Positions 45,351 through 57,428 of a stretch of DNA of 64,000 nucleotides are shown here, piece after piece. Location of the stretch: assembly GCA_032718565.1 (NCBI GenBank), contig JAVGVS010000666.1, positions 62,001 through 126,000 of the forward strand, written 5' to 3'. Source of the DNA: Distichodus sexfasciatus (taxonomy: Eukaryota; Chordata; Actinopteri; Characiformes; Distichodontidae). The notes under the pieces were generated by a model. It saw nothing but the letters and a program-made list of their open reading frames with translations. It made no database searches and was not told the DNA's origin. The position numbers and the translations under genes were made by a program. The number at the start of each line of letters is the position of its first letter. Position 1 is the first letter of the stretch.

Positions 45351-46010
45351 AACACAGACTCCATCAGTCTGTCTTCACCAGGTTCTCTCTCTCTTTTCTC
45401 CTCTCCTTTCCTGAGCTTAACAGAGTGAGTTTTTCTCCCAGCTGAGCCCCAGTGATGCAGTGGAAAAGCTGTTTATTCTCAAAAATGTAATTACCACAGC
45501 GGGAGGTGAGAGGAACCCCAGGCCAGTCCCAACTCCAGCTACACGCGTCCTGTAACCTTATGATAACCGTCAGATTGAAATTGCTTAGGGAATTGCACCT
45601 TCATGTTCAGCGTTGTGGTCCCAAAGAACTCTGGTTCATTAGGTTTGGGTAAAGTGGCGAAAAATCTGGTTTACATTATAAGTTAGAAAATTAATTCATG
45701 CAATACAAAAATCTAATTACACAATTTAAAATAAATCCAATTACATTCCTTAGTAGTGGTAGATTTTTGTATTACTAATAGCAGTAGTTGTTGCTTTTAG
45801 CGTGGTTGGTCTTTTAGTGTAGTTGTTGTTGTGGTAGTACTTGTAGAGATGAAGGGAGAGATAAAAGTATTGGAAGAGAGAGATGGAGAGAGAGAGGGGA
45901 AGAGATTTGTGAGTTGCTATTTGGCATTCAGACTCACCTTTCTGACCTTAATCCATGGAAGAAAAGCAGGGTCAGCATAAGGTCAGCAGCACTGTTCATA
46001 TTCCCCACTG
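45351..46010. other. No gene seen
   Basis: Unique-looking sequence with a small GAGAGAGA patch near 45870-45900. Confidence 0.4.
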
Positions 46011-46013
46011 GGT

Positions 46014-46026
46014 CACACACACACGC

Positions 46027-46062
<36 letters not shown>

Positions 46063-46440
46063 TGTCCTTTTGGATGCGTCTTCATACTTACATGCAGAAA
46101 GAGCAAGACACTCACACACTGTCCTTTATGACACATCTTCATACACACATAGTTACAGAGAGAACGCGACACACACGTAATTTGAAAACAGATTGCAAAT
46201 ATCATCACACACACTTAATGCAGCTGCTGGTACTAACACACACACACACACACTTGCCTGAATACAACTGCAGGTTGCCATACACACACACACACACACA
46301 CTTGTCTGAATACAGCTGCAGGTTGCCACACACACACACACACACACACACTTGTCTGAATACAGCTGCAGGTTGCCACACACACACACACACACACTTG
46401 TCTGAATACAGCTGCAGGTTGCCACACACACAACGCTGTT
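46014..46440. repeat. (CA)n tracts and a 46-50 bp minisatellite
   Basis: (CA)n at about 46014-46060. From 46253 four units begin CTTGCCTG or CTTGTCTG (46253, 46301, 46351, 46397), each CTTGTCTGAATACAGCTGCA + GGTTGCCA + (CA)n of varying length. The non-CA part is nearly identical in units 2-4; unit 1 has two differences. Confidence 0.9.
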
Positions 46441-46519
46441 TAAAGGTAAGGTCATGTACTCAGACACACTGTCCGAGTGCAGGTGCGAGTAGCAGGTGAG
46501 GTGTGTGTGTGTTTATCTG

Positions 46520-46835
46520 CGTTGAGTGTGTGTGTGTGTTCTTGTACTTGCTACTTAGTGAGAACCAAAATGAGTTTTTAACCAGCAGAGTGAGGACATT
46601 TTTGGGACGTGAGGACTTTTTTACTGGTCCTCACTTCTTTAAACTGCTTTTACAGTACTGGTTTATTTGCAAAACTAAAAGTATGGAAAGATTAGCTTTT
46701 GGTTACTGAGGTTATGGTTAGGGTTATGTTTAGGGTTAGGTGTAGTATTATTTACATACAGTAATATAGAAGTCAATGGAGGTCCTCACTACTATATAAG
46801 TACAAGGATGTGTGTGTGTGTGTGTGTGTGTGTGT
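46520..46835. repeat. GT-flanked dispersed repeat
   Basis: GTGTGTGT, GAGAACCAAAATGAG, GTGAGGACATTTTTGGGACG, GGTTAGGGTTATGTTTAGGG, AGAAGTCAATGGAGGTCCTC, then (GT)n at 46808-46837. Same family as 29636-29955; a shorter one lies at 47755-47870. Confidence 0.6.
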
Positions 46836-47089
46836 GAGTATGAAGAGATGCCGGAGGGAGCAATGTCCCTGCAGACTGAGAGATTACTCCATCTCTCAGC
46901 TCAGCTGCTTAATAAGCATGTTAATAAGAGAGCAGGGCCTCTGAGAGCTCGTTAATGTTCAATTAAAACCATCAGCAGTGCACTCGAGGATCATAAAACA
47001 CTCACATCGCTCTCACTCAACACGCTCACGTCACTCTCACTCAACACACTCCCATCGCTCTCACTCAACCAGAGGCATCAAAAGTATAT

Positions 47090-47380
47090 GCATTCTTCAC
47101 TTAAGTAGAAGTATAGATACTTGTGTTTCAAGAGACTCTAGTTAAAATGAAAGTATTGACTCAACTTCTTTACGTAATAAAACTCACTTAAATTTAACCA
47201 AACAAGAGTAACAAGCCTGATTTGAAAATGTAGGGAGTAGCAAGTACAGATATTTATGCTAAAATTGTACATAGTAACAGTTAAAAGTTGGCACAAAAAT
47301 AAATAGTAATAAATAGTAGTAAAGTATAGATACCCAAAAACTCTACTTAAGTACAGTAAGCATGTATTTGTACTTCCTTA
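47090..47380. repeat. Dispersed repeat (ACTTAAGTAGAAGTATAGATAC type)
   Basis: CACTTAAGTAGAAGTATAG, GATACTTGTGTTTCAAGAGA, GACTCAACTTCTTTACGTAA, and near the right end ACTCTACTTAAGTACAGTAA. Mirrored ACTTAAGT motifs near both ends suggest a non-autonomous DNA element, a common fish type. Confidence 0.5.
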
Positions 47381-47875
47381 CTTCCCATTGCTGCCCTCAA
47401 CACGCTCAACACACTTGCATTGCTACTTCTACTACTGGATCTGTATGAACACTGCAGGTGTGAGTTCTACTCCGTCTGCTTGTGTAAACTCAACATTGGA
47501 ACTGGTGTTAAGTGTGCAGTCAAATCCAACCTCCTGTATAATGCAACACGATGGAATGGGATCGTTCCACACTCTCTTAGTCGTCCTGGTTCTAAAAAGA
47601 TAATGAGGAGGTGATTACATTTTCACAGCAACAGCAGTACGCCATGAGGGGAAAAGAGGTCGCGAGAGAGAGAGAGAGAAACAGAAACGCTGGGGGTGAG
47701 GTCTGAGGGCAGAGGAGGGAAACAAACAGCACTAGGTGTTAATGAGTTGTGTGTTGGTGTATGTGTGAGCGGGCAGAGTTTTTAGGGGTTAGTGAGGACT
47801 CGACCGTCCTCTCAAAGACAGGAAAAAACTACATTTACCCATTTTAGGGTTAGGTGTGTGTATGCGTGTGAACAA

Positions 47876-48540
47876 TGCCTGCTGTTATAGCAAGGCCCGA
47901 AGCGTTGAGGGAATTCCCTGGACAGCATCTAGCCTCACTCTTCTGTCAGCTAGGCTGTGATGCTCTTTCTCTCCTCCAGAGACGAAGTGACAGGGCCGGT
48001 AAGAGGCGAGCAAGCCGAGACGTGTGAAGAGAATGTGTCCCCGACTGCAGCAGATGGCCCAACACCCAACCTGATTCCCCGAACGGCAAAAAGACGGGAG
48101 CTACGGAATCAGCTGACCATCCTCTCGGCTAGGGAACGGGACATGGCTTTGATATCACTGCCTTTAGAAACACCTTTAATCTCACCATGAAAGAGCTTCA
48201 AGATGAACCCGGAGAGCTTGGAGTTGGCAGGATCACAGCTCTGACGGCCGATACTCTGAGCTGCTGTCATGTAGAGTTTGATTGGCTCTTTGAGGAAAAC
48301 GAGTTGAAAAGTTGGGGGAAATATTTGTGATGTTTAAATAAGGACCGAGCCACTGGTAACGCACAGCTAACAGACTGAAATTAGGGACGCTAATAACCTA
48401 GTCGTTTAGAAAGATGTCCAAGGATCTTTTTATGAGCTCAGAGAATCAGGACCTTGCCATTTACATCTCATCTGAAGCCAGTGTCTTCCATGTTAATGCA
48501 CTTAGGGCATTGGGGCGCATAAAGACCAGAGAATGGCGCC
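47876..48540. other. Unresolved unique stretch
   Basis: A + strand frame of about 77 codons (47957-48190) follows a CTCCTCCAG acceptor-like site, but no protein family was recognised and no in-phase neighbour exon was found. It may be a transposon remnant or fortuitous. Confidence 0.3.
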
Positions 48541-48544
48541 CCCT

Positions 48545-48795
48545 CTGTTAGGAGTAAGGGTGTAACGATACATCGATCTACACTGATGCACTGATTCAAT
48601 GATCAACAAGCCCATAGCATCAATCCAAAATGAAAATATTGTAACATCACTTTTTACTACAGAGGTATCATAGCAGACTTTGAAATATCAGCAGACGACG
48701 AACCGTGGTACATTGGGTCGTTATAATATCGTTTTGTGATAATCCTCGTTGTATCGTGATCAGTGTTTTTGCTTCAGATCGATGTTGTGGGCTCA
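48545..48795. repeat. Dispersed repeat (GGTGTAACGATACATCGAT type)
   Basis: GGTGTAACGATACATCGATC, GATCAACAAGCCCATAGCAT, then ATAATATCGTTTTGTGATAA and GTATCGTGATC. Related to 1286-1410 and 61910-62040. Confidence 0.55.
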
Positions 48796-49234
48796 TTTCC
48801 CATTGAATCGATTTATCGCCCTTAAAAGGAGAACTGCGACTCATCAGCTTCATGTAATCCGCACCGTGACTCAGCAAATGCGAACGGAACGAATGCAAGT
48901 TGTGAGACGAGTGTAAAGGGAGGAGCGAAAAGAGGAGAGAGAGAGAGGCGAGCTGGGGTCAGATGAGGAGGCATTATCTGTGTCACTGCTAGCGAAACTC
49001 AGATGCTGACCCCCCCAACACCACCTGTCCAGCAGGTGCAGCGCCCGGAGACGGCCTGCCGTTTCCATGGTAACGGGGAACGGGCCCCGCCCTCTTCTAG
49101 GTTACCTCATCCTTCCCGCATCATCTGGGGATGTGATGATTATTCTAGGGATCTTTCAATAGCCAAAAACTGGTTTTGTAGCAAAAGTCTTTGCATCCTT
49201 CTGCTACTGGTCTTTGGCAATACCTGGGAACCGT

Positions 49235-49505
49235 GCTTGGGGATGTTACCTTGCTGATTAGTTATGCTACTCGCTGTCCAATGCATCAATGGTTGGCGAA
49301 AGGGCATTAAGGTCATGAGTACCTCAGTGGTACCTTTACCGGTCTGGACCTGAACTGCCAACTGCCTCATATGGCAAAGTTATGGGAAAAAGGAAGTGAG
49401 TTCACAAATATTTTACTGCTACCTTTACTGGCCTGGGACCTGAACTGTTGACCCACTGAGCACAAGGTCAAATCCCTTACCATTACGCTACCAACTGCCC
49501 CAGTT
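49235..49505 (-). repeat. Two adjacent SINE family 1 fragments
   Basis: GTGCTTGGGGATGTTACCTT, GAGTACCTCAGTGGTACCTT, TACCGGTCTGG; then CTGGCCTGGGACCTGAACTG, ATTACGCTACCAACTGCCCC. Nested or tandem insertion of the same family. Confidence 0.65.
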
Positions 49506-50300
49506 AATGTCACATTGGAATGTTCAGTGTCCTCTGGCTTTTTAGGCAAGTCGGTGATGATTACTTTCCCCATTACATGATATGTGGCAATGCTGTTTTT
49601 AACTCACAGTGTGTACTAAAAGTACTAAAAGTACCCAAGTTTCTTTGATATTGTTTACTTGGAATCAAATATTCCAAATAGGAAAAGTCGATTACTCAAC
49701 TCAGTTTGGGAGCGTGTGGGTTTTGAGAGTGGTCCTAATTTTAGAAGGAGGCTTTTATTTTCCTTTTTGCTGCATTACTGTGTGACGTAAGCCCCGCTCT
49801 CTGGCCATTTTTAGATTAATCTTCTTAAAAATGAGCCTCTCTGATTTGAAATGTTTTACAAATAGTCAGATGAAGCTCTGCTACCTGCTCATTACTGAGG
49901 ATTACAAAGACGACAACTTGCAGAGATGTAACAGTGCGACTTTAGCTCTATGTAGTGGGATTATCTGTGTAAAATTTACTTTAATACCTTTAATTTGCAG
50001 TTTTAATAAACTCTCTCTGCAGCAACTCTGAAGACACAATGCGTTCGTAAGAAATATGACCCACGAGAGTTTCTCACTGTTTGCCTTAACACATCATTTT
50101 GCGCTGCAAACTCGGGAAAAACATGAACAAACACATGCATAAAAGAATGACAAGTTTTTCAATATCTGATCTCCACTCAGTTCCAACCCTGAGATTGCAG
50201 GTGTGATTGCATTTGCATGAAAGTGTCTTATTTCGTTTCACGACTGATTTATGTCGTTTTTTGGCAACACGCATTGCTGCATTTAATGTAAGTTGTTAAG
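49506..50300. other. No gene seen
   Basis: Unique-looking AT-rich sequence without exons or repeats I could support. Confidence 0.4.
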
Positions 50301-50324
50301 TTGTCTTCACCGTTCCTGCCTGTA

Positions 50325-50545
50325 AAAGATACCACTATGGTACTCATGAGCAAGGTAGCATCCTCAAGCATTGACCTCTCCATGAAGAAGCAGTGGGCAG
50401 CTTTAGGCAGCACCAGGGGAGCAGTGCTTGTGGATGGTACCTTGCACTTGAGTACCTCAGTGGTACCTTTACCAGTCCAGGACTTGAAACGACGACCTTA
50501 CGATCATAGGGCCAATTCCTTAACCGTCAACTGCCCACTGCAATC
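50325..50545. repeat. SINE family 1 fragments, mixed orientation
   Basis: GGTACTCATGAGCAAGGTAG (+), then GAAGCAGTGGGCAGC and GAGTACCTCAGTGGTACCTT, TACCAGTCCAGGACTTGAAA (-). Confidence 0.65.
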
Positions 50546-51004
50546 AACTTTACAACCTCCTGCTGTATTTTCACATTGTCTTTGTCCTTCGAAACTAAGT
50601 TCGACTCCACATTGCAGCTGCAGGATTTACACACCTGTCCCATACGATAGCTATCTCTGATATAGTAATGACTTTATAAAACAAAGTCACCGGAAGATAA
50701 GAAACCCTCCAGATGTGACAGGACTGCACACTCAGGCTAAAATCCGGTCGGGCGTCGCACTCATCAGCGAGCTCGATTTATGGTTTTTCATTTCCATATT
50801 AAGCGAGGTGAGTCCTCTCTTCTTCTACCTCTTATTTCCCCACCATTAACACCTTAACTCTCCATCTCGTTAACAGCGTGTTTAACCTTCGCCTCAGTTT
50901 TTGCTGACGCTGTGGTCAGCAAACCGTGTGGGAGCAAATCCATCCATCGCTCCGGATTTTTGATTCACTTGTGTCTTAAGTATGGAGGCCCAGATGGTTT
51001 AACA

Positions 51005-51415
51005 GAATTCAAAAGTTACAACACAAATGCAGAAGCCGCAACATCAATTCGAAAGCATTGCGTTTGCACTGCGGCTTTCCATTCACATTGTAGCTTGTGA
51101 CTTTTGCATTTGTGTTGTAACTTTTCCTTAATATTTTGGCATTTGCACCGAAGCTTTTGCATTTATGTTGTAGCTTTTGGATTTAAGTTGTTCCTTTTTT
51201 GTATTTATGTTATAGCTTTTTTCAATTGTAGTGGCTTTTGGGTTTGTTTTATGACTTCTGCATTTGTGTCGTGGTTTTTGCATTGTGTTTTAGATTTTGC
51301 AGTTCTATTATGGCTCTTGCATTTGTGTTATCGCTTTTGCATTTGTGTTGTAGTTGCATTCATGTTTTAACTCTTGCATTTGTGTTATGACTTTTGCACT
51401 CTGTTGCACCGTCTG
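51005..51415. repeat. Minisatellite of TTGCATTTGTGTTGTAGCTT units with inverted left end
   Basis: About 15 drifted ~20-bp units (gcatttgtgttgtaactttt, gcatttatgttgtagctttt, gcatttgtgttatgactttt). The left end (51011-51060) holds the unit in reverse (AAAAGTTACAACACAAATGC), pairing with the first direct unit (about 51107-51127) to form a palindrome. Confidence 0.75.
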
Positions 51416-51599
51416 GATCAATACAACTATAAGCTGGAGTGTTTTGTCACAATGCTTTCACAACATGACGCAAGACAGGCTAATATACAAAATACAAATC
51501 CACTTGAAACTTTGGATTTCCTCATTTTGCAACAATCGATACTGGAACACAGTCTTTTGTTTGGCAGTTTGTATGCACATTGGCCATTTTTTGTTGCTG

Positions 51600-52495
51600 T
51601 TTTTCCTCTCTTCAGCACCTGATCGAGTCACTGATATAGTTGTATTTTTTTGTTTTGTCCCATCTATTAGAACAAAAAGAGAGAGCGACCGAGGCAGTCA
51701 TCTAAAAAGAGGGAGGGAAGCAAGTCTGGAGTCACCTTGTTCAGCGTCCTCACAATCACATTAACCCTGTACGGCAGAGCCGGATCCACCGTGGTCGTGA
51801 CCGGAATGCCTGATGCTGACTCGGACTTTCAACCGAAATAAATCTCTTCTTTTCTGTCTTTCGTCAGTGACCACGGTTTCTATTTTTGCTCTGGTTTTAC
51901 GTAATTGGCAACGGTAGTAAAACGTCACGTTACACGTCAGTTTATGCAGGCTCGTTTGATTTATCTGGCCCTGCGTAACATTCCAAATGCCATTTTAAGG
52001 GCATTACCTTCAACATTCTACGCTATCTCTGCATTTGAGAGCATTTAAATGAAGCAAAAGAATCTAATTTGTTCATGTGATTGATTGACTCCGTTTTGGT
52101 TTTATTATATATATTTTTGGAGGGAATGGTCTATATTTGAGATTGTAGACCCTGGAGCCTGTGCAATGATGTAAGAACGTGATTGAAAGCCACATAGCTG
52201 TGTTGCTGTATGAAGCCAATTTCATTTCTCCTCTGGAAAATCAATAGGCAAGAGGGTATCTTATTTTACCTTCCCAGCTGACTGGAACCCCAATCGCAAA
52301 GGATGGGGGACATGCCATGGTGACAGTGCAGATAAATTGTGTTTTCTTGCGTCGAGGGAACTGATTTAAAACTCTAAATCAGCCAAACATTATCCTAAAA
52401 TCAGGTCGACATGGGGGTAGGGGGTTTGACTGAATGTTATTATGCTTGTAAAGTCCCATTGGGTAAAATTATTTCCCAGATCTATTTGTTGTTTG
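51600..52495. other. No convincing gene
   Basis: Minus-strand codons at about 51620-51840 stay open for over 70 codons without an ATG (P-V-T-T-T-V-D-P-A-L-P-Y-R-V-N); the + strand is also open there. No family or splice partner was found, and an old transposon piece is as likely as an exon. Confidence 0.3.
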
Positions 52496-52497
52496 TG

Positions 52498-52627
52498 AAG
52501 TTGAATCTCATTGCGAATACACAGACCTAGTTATGTCTTGGGCACTTTATGGCAAAGCTTCATTTTGCTGGACTTTAACCAGTGACCTTCTGATCAAGGG
52601 GCGAGTTCCTTAACCGTTACACTGCCA
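52498..52627 (-). repeat. SINE family 1 fragment
   Basis: TTTAACCAGTGACCTTCTGA, GCGAGTTCCTTAACCGTTAC, ACTGCC. Confidence 0.55.
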
Positions 52628-53300
52628 AGAGCATTTGCAGACGCTCTTATCCAGAGTGACTTCCATTTCTTAATTTCATTGACAGTTTACCTGAGAGCAA
52701 CTTGGGATTAAGGGTCTCGGTCAGGAACCCAGTGGTGACAGTTCTTGAGTTGGGATTTGAACCTACATCCAGAACTATCACCACTGAAGAAAGACTTCGA
52801 AGGCTTCAAATCTGAGGTTTGAATCCTACTCTCAGTGGCAGTAGTTAAGGAAGGTAAGATTCAAACCTAGCTTCAGTGACAGCAGTTCTGAAGGTAGGTT
52901 TTGATGGAGGTAGAATTTGAACCCACACTCTCTTGACACAGCTGTCCGATCTTACCTCCAGAAATACCACCACTGGAGGTAGGATTCAAACTCACAACCT
53001 CCGTACCAAGAGAGCATGAGTTTGAAGCTTACCTCCAGAAGTGATAGTTCTCGAGGTAGGAGTCAAACCCACCTCCATAATTACAACCAATGAAAGTAGG
53101 TTTGAATCTTACCTCCAGAACTATCACTACTGAAGTTAGGTTTGAGTCTTATGTCCAGAACTACCAGCAACTGCTGTACTAAGAGAGTGTGGGATCGAAT
53201 CCTACATCCAGTGATACTAGGTCTGGAGGTAGGATTCGGACCAATGACCTCTTGGTTCAGAGTCAAGTATCCTACCAGCGAGACCACACTACTCCCATTT
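52628..53300 (-). repeat. SINE family 2 copy grading into a tandem array of its B-box region
   Basis: 52628-52770 is a reversed family 2 copy (GCAGACGCTCTTATCCAGAG, GAGAGCAACTTGGGATTAAG, GGATTTGAACC). From 52740 to about 53290 units of some 50-65 bp with 'ggtaggattcaaacccacaacct' and 'cttacctccagaactatcac' variants follow, then a last head fragment. Amplification of the tRNA-like part has made a minisatellite. Confidence 0.7.
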
Positions 53301-54010
53301 GGTGAAACAGCATTGTTCTACACTTTCAACATGACATGCTAAGTTGTTAGCTAGCAAAAATAACAACAGCAACACAATCAATACTACATTTCGGAATGCT
53401 CCTTATTCGCCATTTCCACCAAGTTCTTCTACTGCTCAGGTTTACGACTACTAAATACAGCAATGCTGTCGATAGCAGATTTTCTAGCAATGTTTCTGCC
53501 TCGCCTTTAAAAAAAAAAACAATTCTCAGCTCTCAGTCATCCGGAACGCCTTAAATAACTGCGAGGAGATTCCATTCCCGCATTGCGACTGACAGCGGCC
53601 CTGATGGATTTTTCGGAGATTTACATTACACACAACCTTGAGGGGAACGTCGGTCCCCGCGAGCGCTGACGGGTTGTGTAGCGCCGCGGCAATAAACGAA
53701 CAAGTGAAAAGGAAAAAAAGGAGAGATGGATGGAAAGGGCTGATGGATGCAGGCGGCAGGGACTCACTCCTAAAGACAAGGGCAGAAGGGGGTTTCCGGA
53801 AGGAGGGACTGATAGATGGATGGATGGAAGGATGGATAAATTAATGCCTCGTTCACCACCTCTCATGACGTTTATGGGCGATCGGCAGAAGTGATGATGA
53901 GAAACGAGCAAGAGAAAGAGATTCGTTTTATCTTCCACTGCTGTTTTTAATGACATAAAGCGCTCAGTGGGATTGCAGGTGATTGCAGCTGTGCGCTAAC
54001 TAATCAAAAG
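53301..54010. other. No gene seen
   Basis: Unique-looking, with a TGGATGGATGGAAGGATGGA patch near 53815. Small frames overlap on both strands without signature. Confidence 0.4.
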
Positions 54011-54017
54011 TTGTAAA

Positions 54018-54525
54018 TGGTAAGTGGTAATTTGTCATTGTCAACACACCACAGAACAGCACACTGTAAAGTTTGTGAAGGAGCAGCACATACCGTATAC
54101 TACTCACGAGTACCTCAGTAGTACCTTTACTGGTCTTGAATTAGAACCAGCAACCTTCTGATCACATGAAAGTGAAAGTGAGTGATTATTTGTCATTGTG
54201 AACACACCACAGCACACAGTGCACCACAACAAAATGTGACCTCTGCATTCGACCCATCCATGAAGGAGCAGTGGGCAGCTGACATGGGCAGTAACCTGGG
54301 AGCAGTGCTTGGGTATGATACCTTGCTCATGAGTACCTCAGTGGTACCTTTCCCATTCCGTGACCAGCGACCTTTTTGTGAACGATTATGCCACTCACTG
54401 CCCTACGCATCACAGTTATGAGAAAAGGGTACAGGGATAATAAGTATGTCACTGATACCTTTTACCGGTTTGGTACTTGAACCGGAAACACTCTGATCAT
54501 GGGGATGACTCTCAACTGCCCTTGT
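54018..54525 (-). repeat. Cluster of three SINE family 1 fragments
   Basis: Tail plus body at 54018-54165 (TAAGTGGTAATTTGTCATTG, GAGTACCTCAGTAGTACCTT), a longer copy at 54170-54412 (GTGAGTGATTATTTGTCATT, ATGTGACCTCTGCATTCGAC), and a third at 54440-54525. Confidence 0.7.
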
Positions 54526-54529
54526 TGCT

Positions 54530-55576
54530 GTGTCCAAAAACATTGGTAGAGTAAATATAGTATCAACAACAGTTTTGTTCTAATCCATCCCAGTTTGTCT
54601 TTGAGTCCAGGTCCTCCAAGGCCTTCTTGGGTCATTTAAGGACCTCACTAACGTGGTTAATAAGGCTTTATTCACGCCGGACGTCTCTGTGCAGCGTTTT
54701 GCTGTTAAAACATGAATGAACGTACTAAAACAGAGAGCATCTATATCAATAATGCATATAGACCGATCCAACTTTGATGCCTTTGTCTGTTTGCTGCAGC
54801 TGAACCAGGAGCGATGCCTCTTTGTTCAGTAATTATGCACTAGAAGTCCTCTTTTGATTCCGTTTGCTTAGAGCGTTGAGAAGTGCACACAACATCCCGA
54901 CTTCAACTGAGAGCCAGCCGCTGTAAGTGCTGTAGACGGTTCTCGTTTGTCACTTTTATTTTCCGGCCTATTATAATGTGCTACTCATGAGACTGCATAA
55001 AAAACGATGACAACAGAAGGATAACAGTTTATTCAAAATTCAGCAGCAAGGCTACTTACTTGCACCAGAAGAACTGATCCTCTTTTAGCAAGACTATACT
55101 GCACACATGCTGCTTTTAGAACTGATTTAAAAATACTTTTATTATTATTTAAAGCTGTAAACAGACAAACACCTCCATATATTTACATGTCTAACCAAAT
55201 AGATTCCAAACAGCTCCATGATATCAAAATAAAATAACGTAAAGTACAATAAATATGAAGAAGCATTACTCCTAGTTTTATGAAGGTCTTTCATATTTAA
55301 TGTTTTTAAAAACAAACTGAAAAAGACTTTTTAAGCTAAAAATGAATGTTTACCCCAGCTTTTAGTACGTGTTCATTGGATTTTTAAAAAATTATTTTAT
55401 TCATCATCTTTATCTTTATTTGACTTAATATGGTGATGATTGTTGTTTGTGTTGTTATTTTATTAATTGTTTGACATTATTTAAAACCATTTTTACTTTT
55501 TATTTGCATACTCTATAAAGCACTTTGAACTGAATTCAGATGCATGAAAGATTATCTAATAAAATGTTTATATTAT

Positions 55577-55609
<33 letters not shown>

Positions 55610-56585
55610 TATTATTATTATTATTATTAATATTAATATTAATATATATTTTAAGTTTTGTGTCCATTGTTTTAATTATTTGAGTACACTTTTTAGCTCT
55701 TAGATAGAAAGATAATGTAAATAAAAAAATAAAGATTAAAGAATTCTGCATATTCACTTTTTGATATTACTAAAATGCTGTTTCGTACTCTATAAATAAC
55801 ATTAATCCTCTCACAACAACATTATTATTACAATTTTTATTTAATTAGGAACGCTGCCAGGAAGTATGGTTTAATGGGAAGCTGCAGATAAAAAGGAAAT
55901 AAAAGGAAAAAGATGGTGAAATTCATCAGAGTGGAAGAGAAAGCTGAAGGACGAAAATACCTGACCTACATCTGAGACGTGGACAGTGTTGACAATGTGT
56001 GTGTGTTTATTCCTCTCTCCTCATCCCTCATTTATTCCTGAAAACACCTGACACCTATCTCTAAAAGAACACATAATGCTGTGAAATTTCTGTGCCTGCT
56101 TCCAAGCCAGAAAATGTTCCCAAGATATAATCCCTGCCTTGACAATGTTATCATGTAGCTGCTGCGGAAACTGGGAGAAAGTAGTTAGTATAGATGAACA
56201 TTGAGTAGAAAGTAGATAATTTAATTGAACTTTATCAAGTGCTATTAATATAGAATGTGATATACATGATTTTTTAACTTCTTTTTTTATTTTAAATGTG
56301 ATAAATTATATATACCACCTGCATTTTATTATATATGTGTACACACATTACTAATATTTAAACATATAATACATATAAACATAATATATATAGCAATTTT
56401 ACATATATATATATATATAACTAAAGCATATATATCTCATGATCTGGGGTTACGTGTCCCTTAAAGGCCATTAAAATTCATCAGCTCAAGGCTGCACTCT
56501 GTTTATTATTCAGCCACAGGAATAATCATCCTCATCCTCTCATTCTGCTGATTAGGTCTGATTGGACACTCGAAAATCCCACATG
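54530..56585. other. AT-rich non-coding region
   Basis: No exon or named repeat was found. It includes (TAA)n/(TTA)n at about 55576-55650 and AT tracts near 56400. Confidence 0.5.
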
Positions 56586-56589
56586 AGCC

Positions 56590-56935
56590 TACTCTCAGAC
56601 TGATATGTATGGGCATGGTGGTGCAGTGCTTGGCGCTTCCGCCCACCAGGTCCTGGGATCGAACCCGGGTCAGCAGCAGACTTCTGTGTGTGTGGGTTCG
56701 TGCTCTGCCCATGTTTCTCATTCAAAAGGCATGGCCGGAGTTGTTGGCAAATCTAAATTGGCCCCAGATGGTGTGAGTGTGATTGTGTAAGTGTGTGTGC
56801 CCTGTGGTGTGTTGAAAACTGCCCAGGTTGTTCCCCATATGCGCCCATAAGTTCAGGACAGGCTCCGGTTCCTCGCAACCCAGTTGAGTTAAGTGGTTCG
56901 GATAATGAATGGTCGTTGGTCATGTCACTTAGAGT
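56590..56935 (+). repeat. SINE/retroposon with tRNA-like head
   Basis: GGGCATGGTGGTGCAGTGCT, TGGGATCGAACCCGGGTCAG (B box), AAATCTAAATTGGCCCCAGA, CAGGACAGGCTCCGGTTCCT, AAGTGGTTCGGATAATGAAT. A widespread fish type whose tail resembles 26070-26222 and 37425-37690. Confidence 0.7.
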
Positions 56936-57425
56936 CTGTCTTGTGTGTGGTACAATCGTCTGTCCCTGATTGGTTAGAATCTCTTTTTAAGCAATTCATT
57001 GTCTAGTTACAGCTGTTCTAGTTTAGCTCTTTGTTTAGGTTTTACGCAATACTGATTATTTAGTGATCCCAGTTTAGTTCTTTGCTTCCAGTTCTGCTGC
57101 TCTGGTAATCTGTTGGTTTAGTATTAAGTCTCTTGTTTGGCTGGTGCATTTGCTTCTGTTTTAGGTTAATTAGCTCCCATGAATCTCCTGTCTCATACCA
57201 GGGTCAAAAAACAAACAAACAAACAAACAAACAAAAAAACCCTCCAGAAGTTTTAGGCAGGTGAGAGCCCAGAACATACATCTTGAAATCGGTCTGCTTT
57301 GAAATCTTTGTCTGGGAGACCTTGCTGATGCAGTATAACCTGCCTTGTGTCTTGTTGCTGTGCTCAATCTTGCCATGACATGAAACTGTCTTCCACAACC
57401 TCACCTTGGTAGCAGAGTTTGGCTG
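56936..57425. other. No gene seen
   Basis: Unique-looking sequence with (AAAC)n at about 57208-57230. Minus-strand frames cover it without a signature. Confidence 0.4.
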
Positions 57426-57428
57426 TTC

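Noticed and set aside
46253..46440. Regularly spaced repeats resembling a CRISPR array
   Set aside because: The spacers are (CA)n, there are no cas genes, and the genome is eukaryotic.
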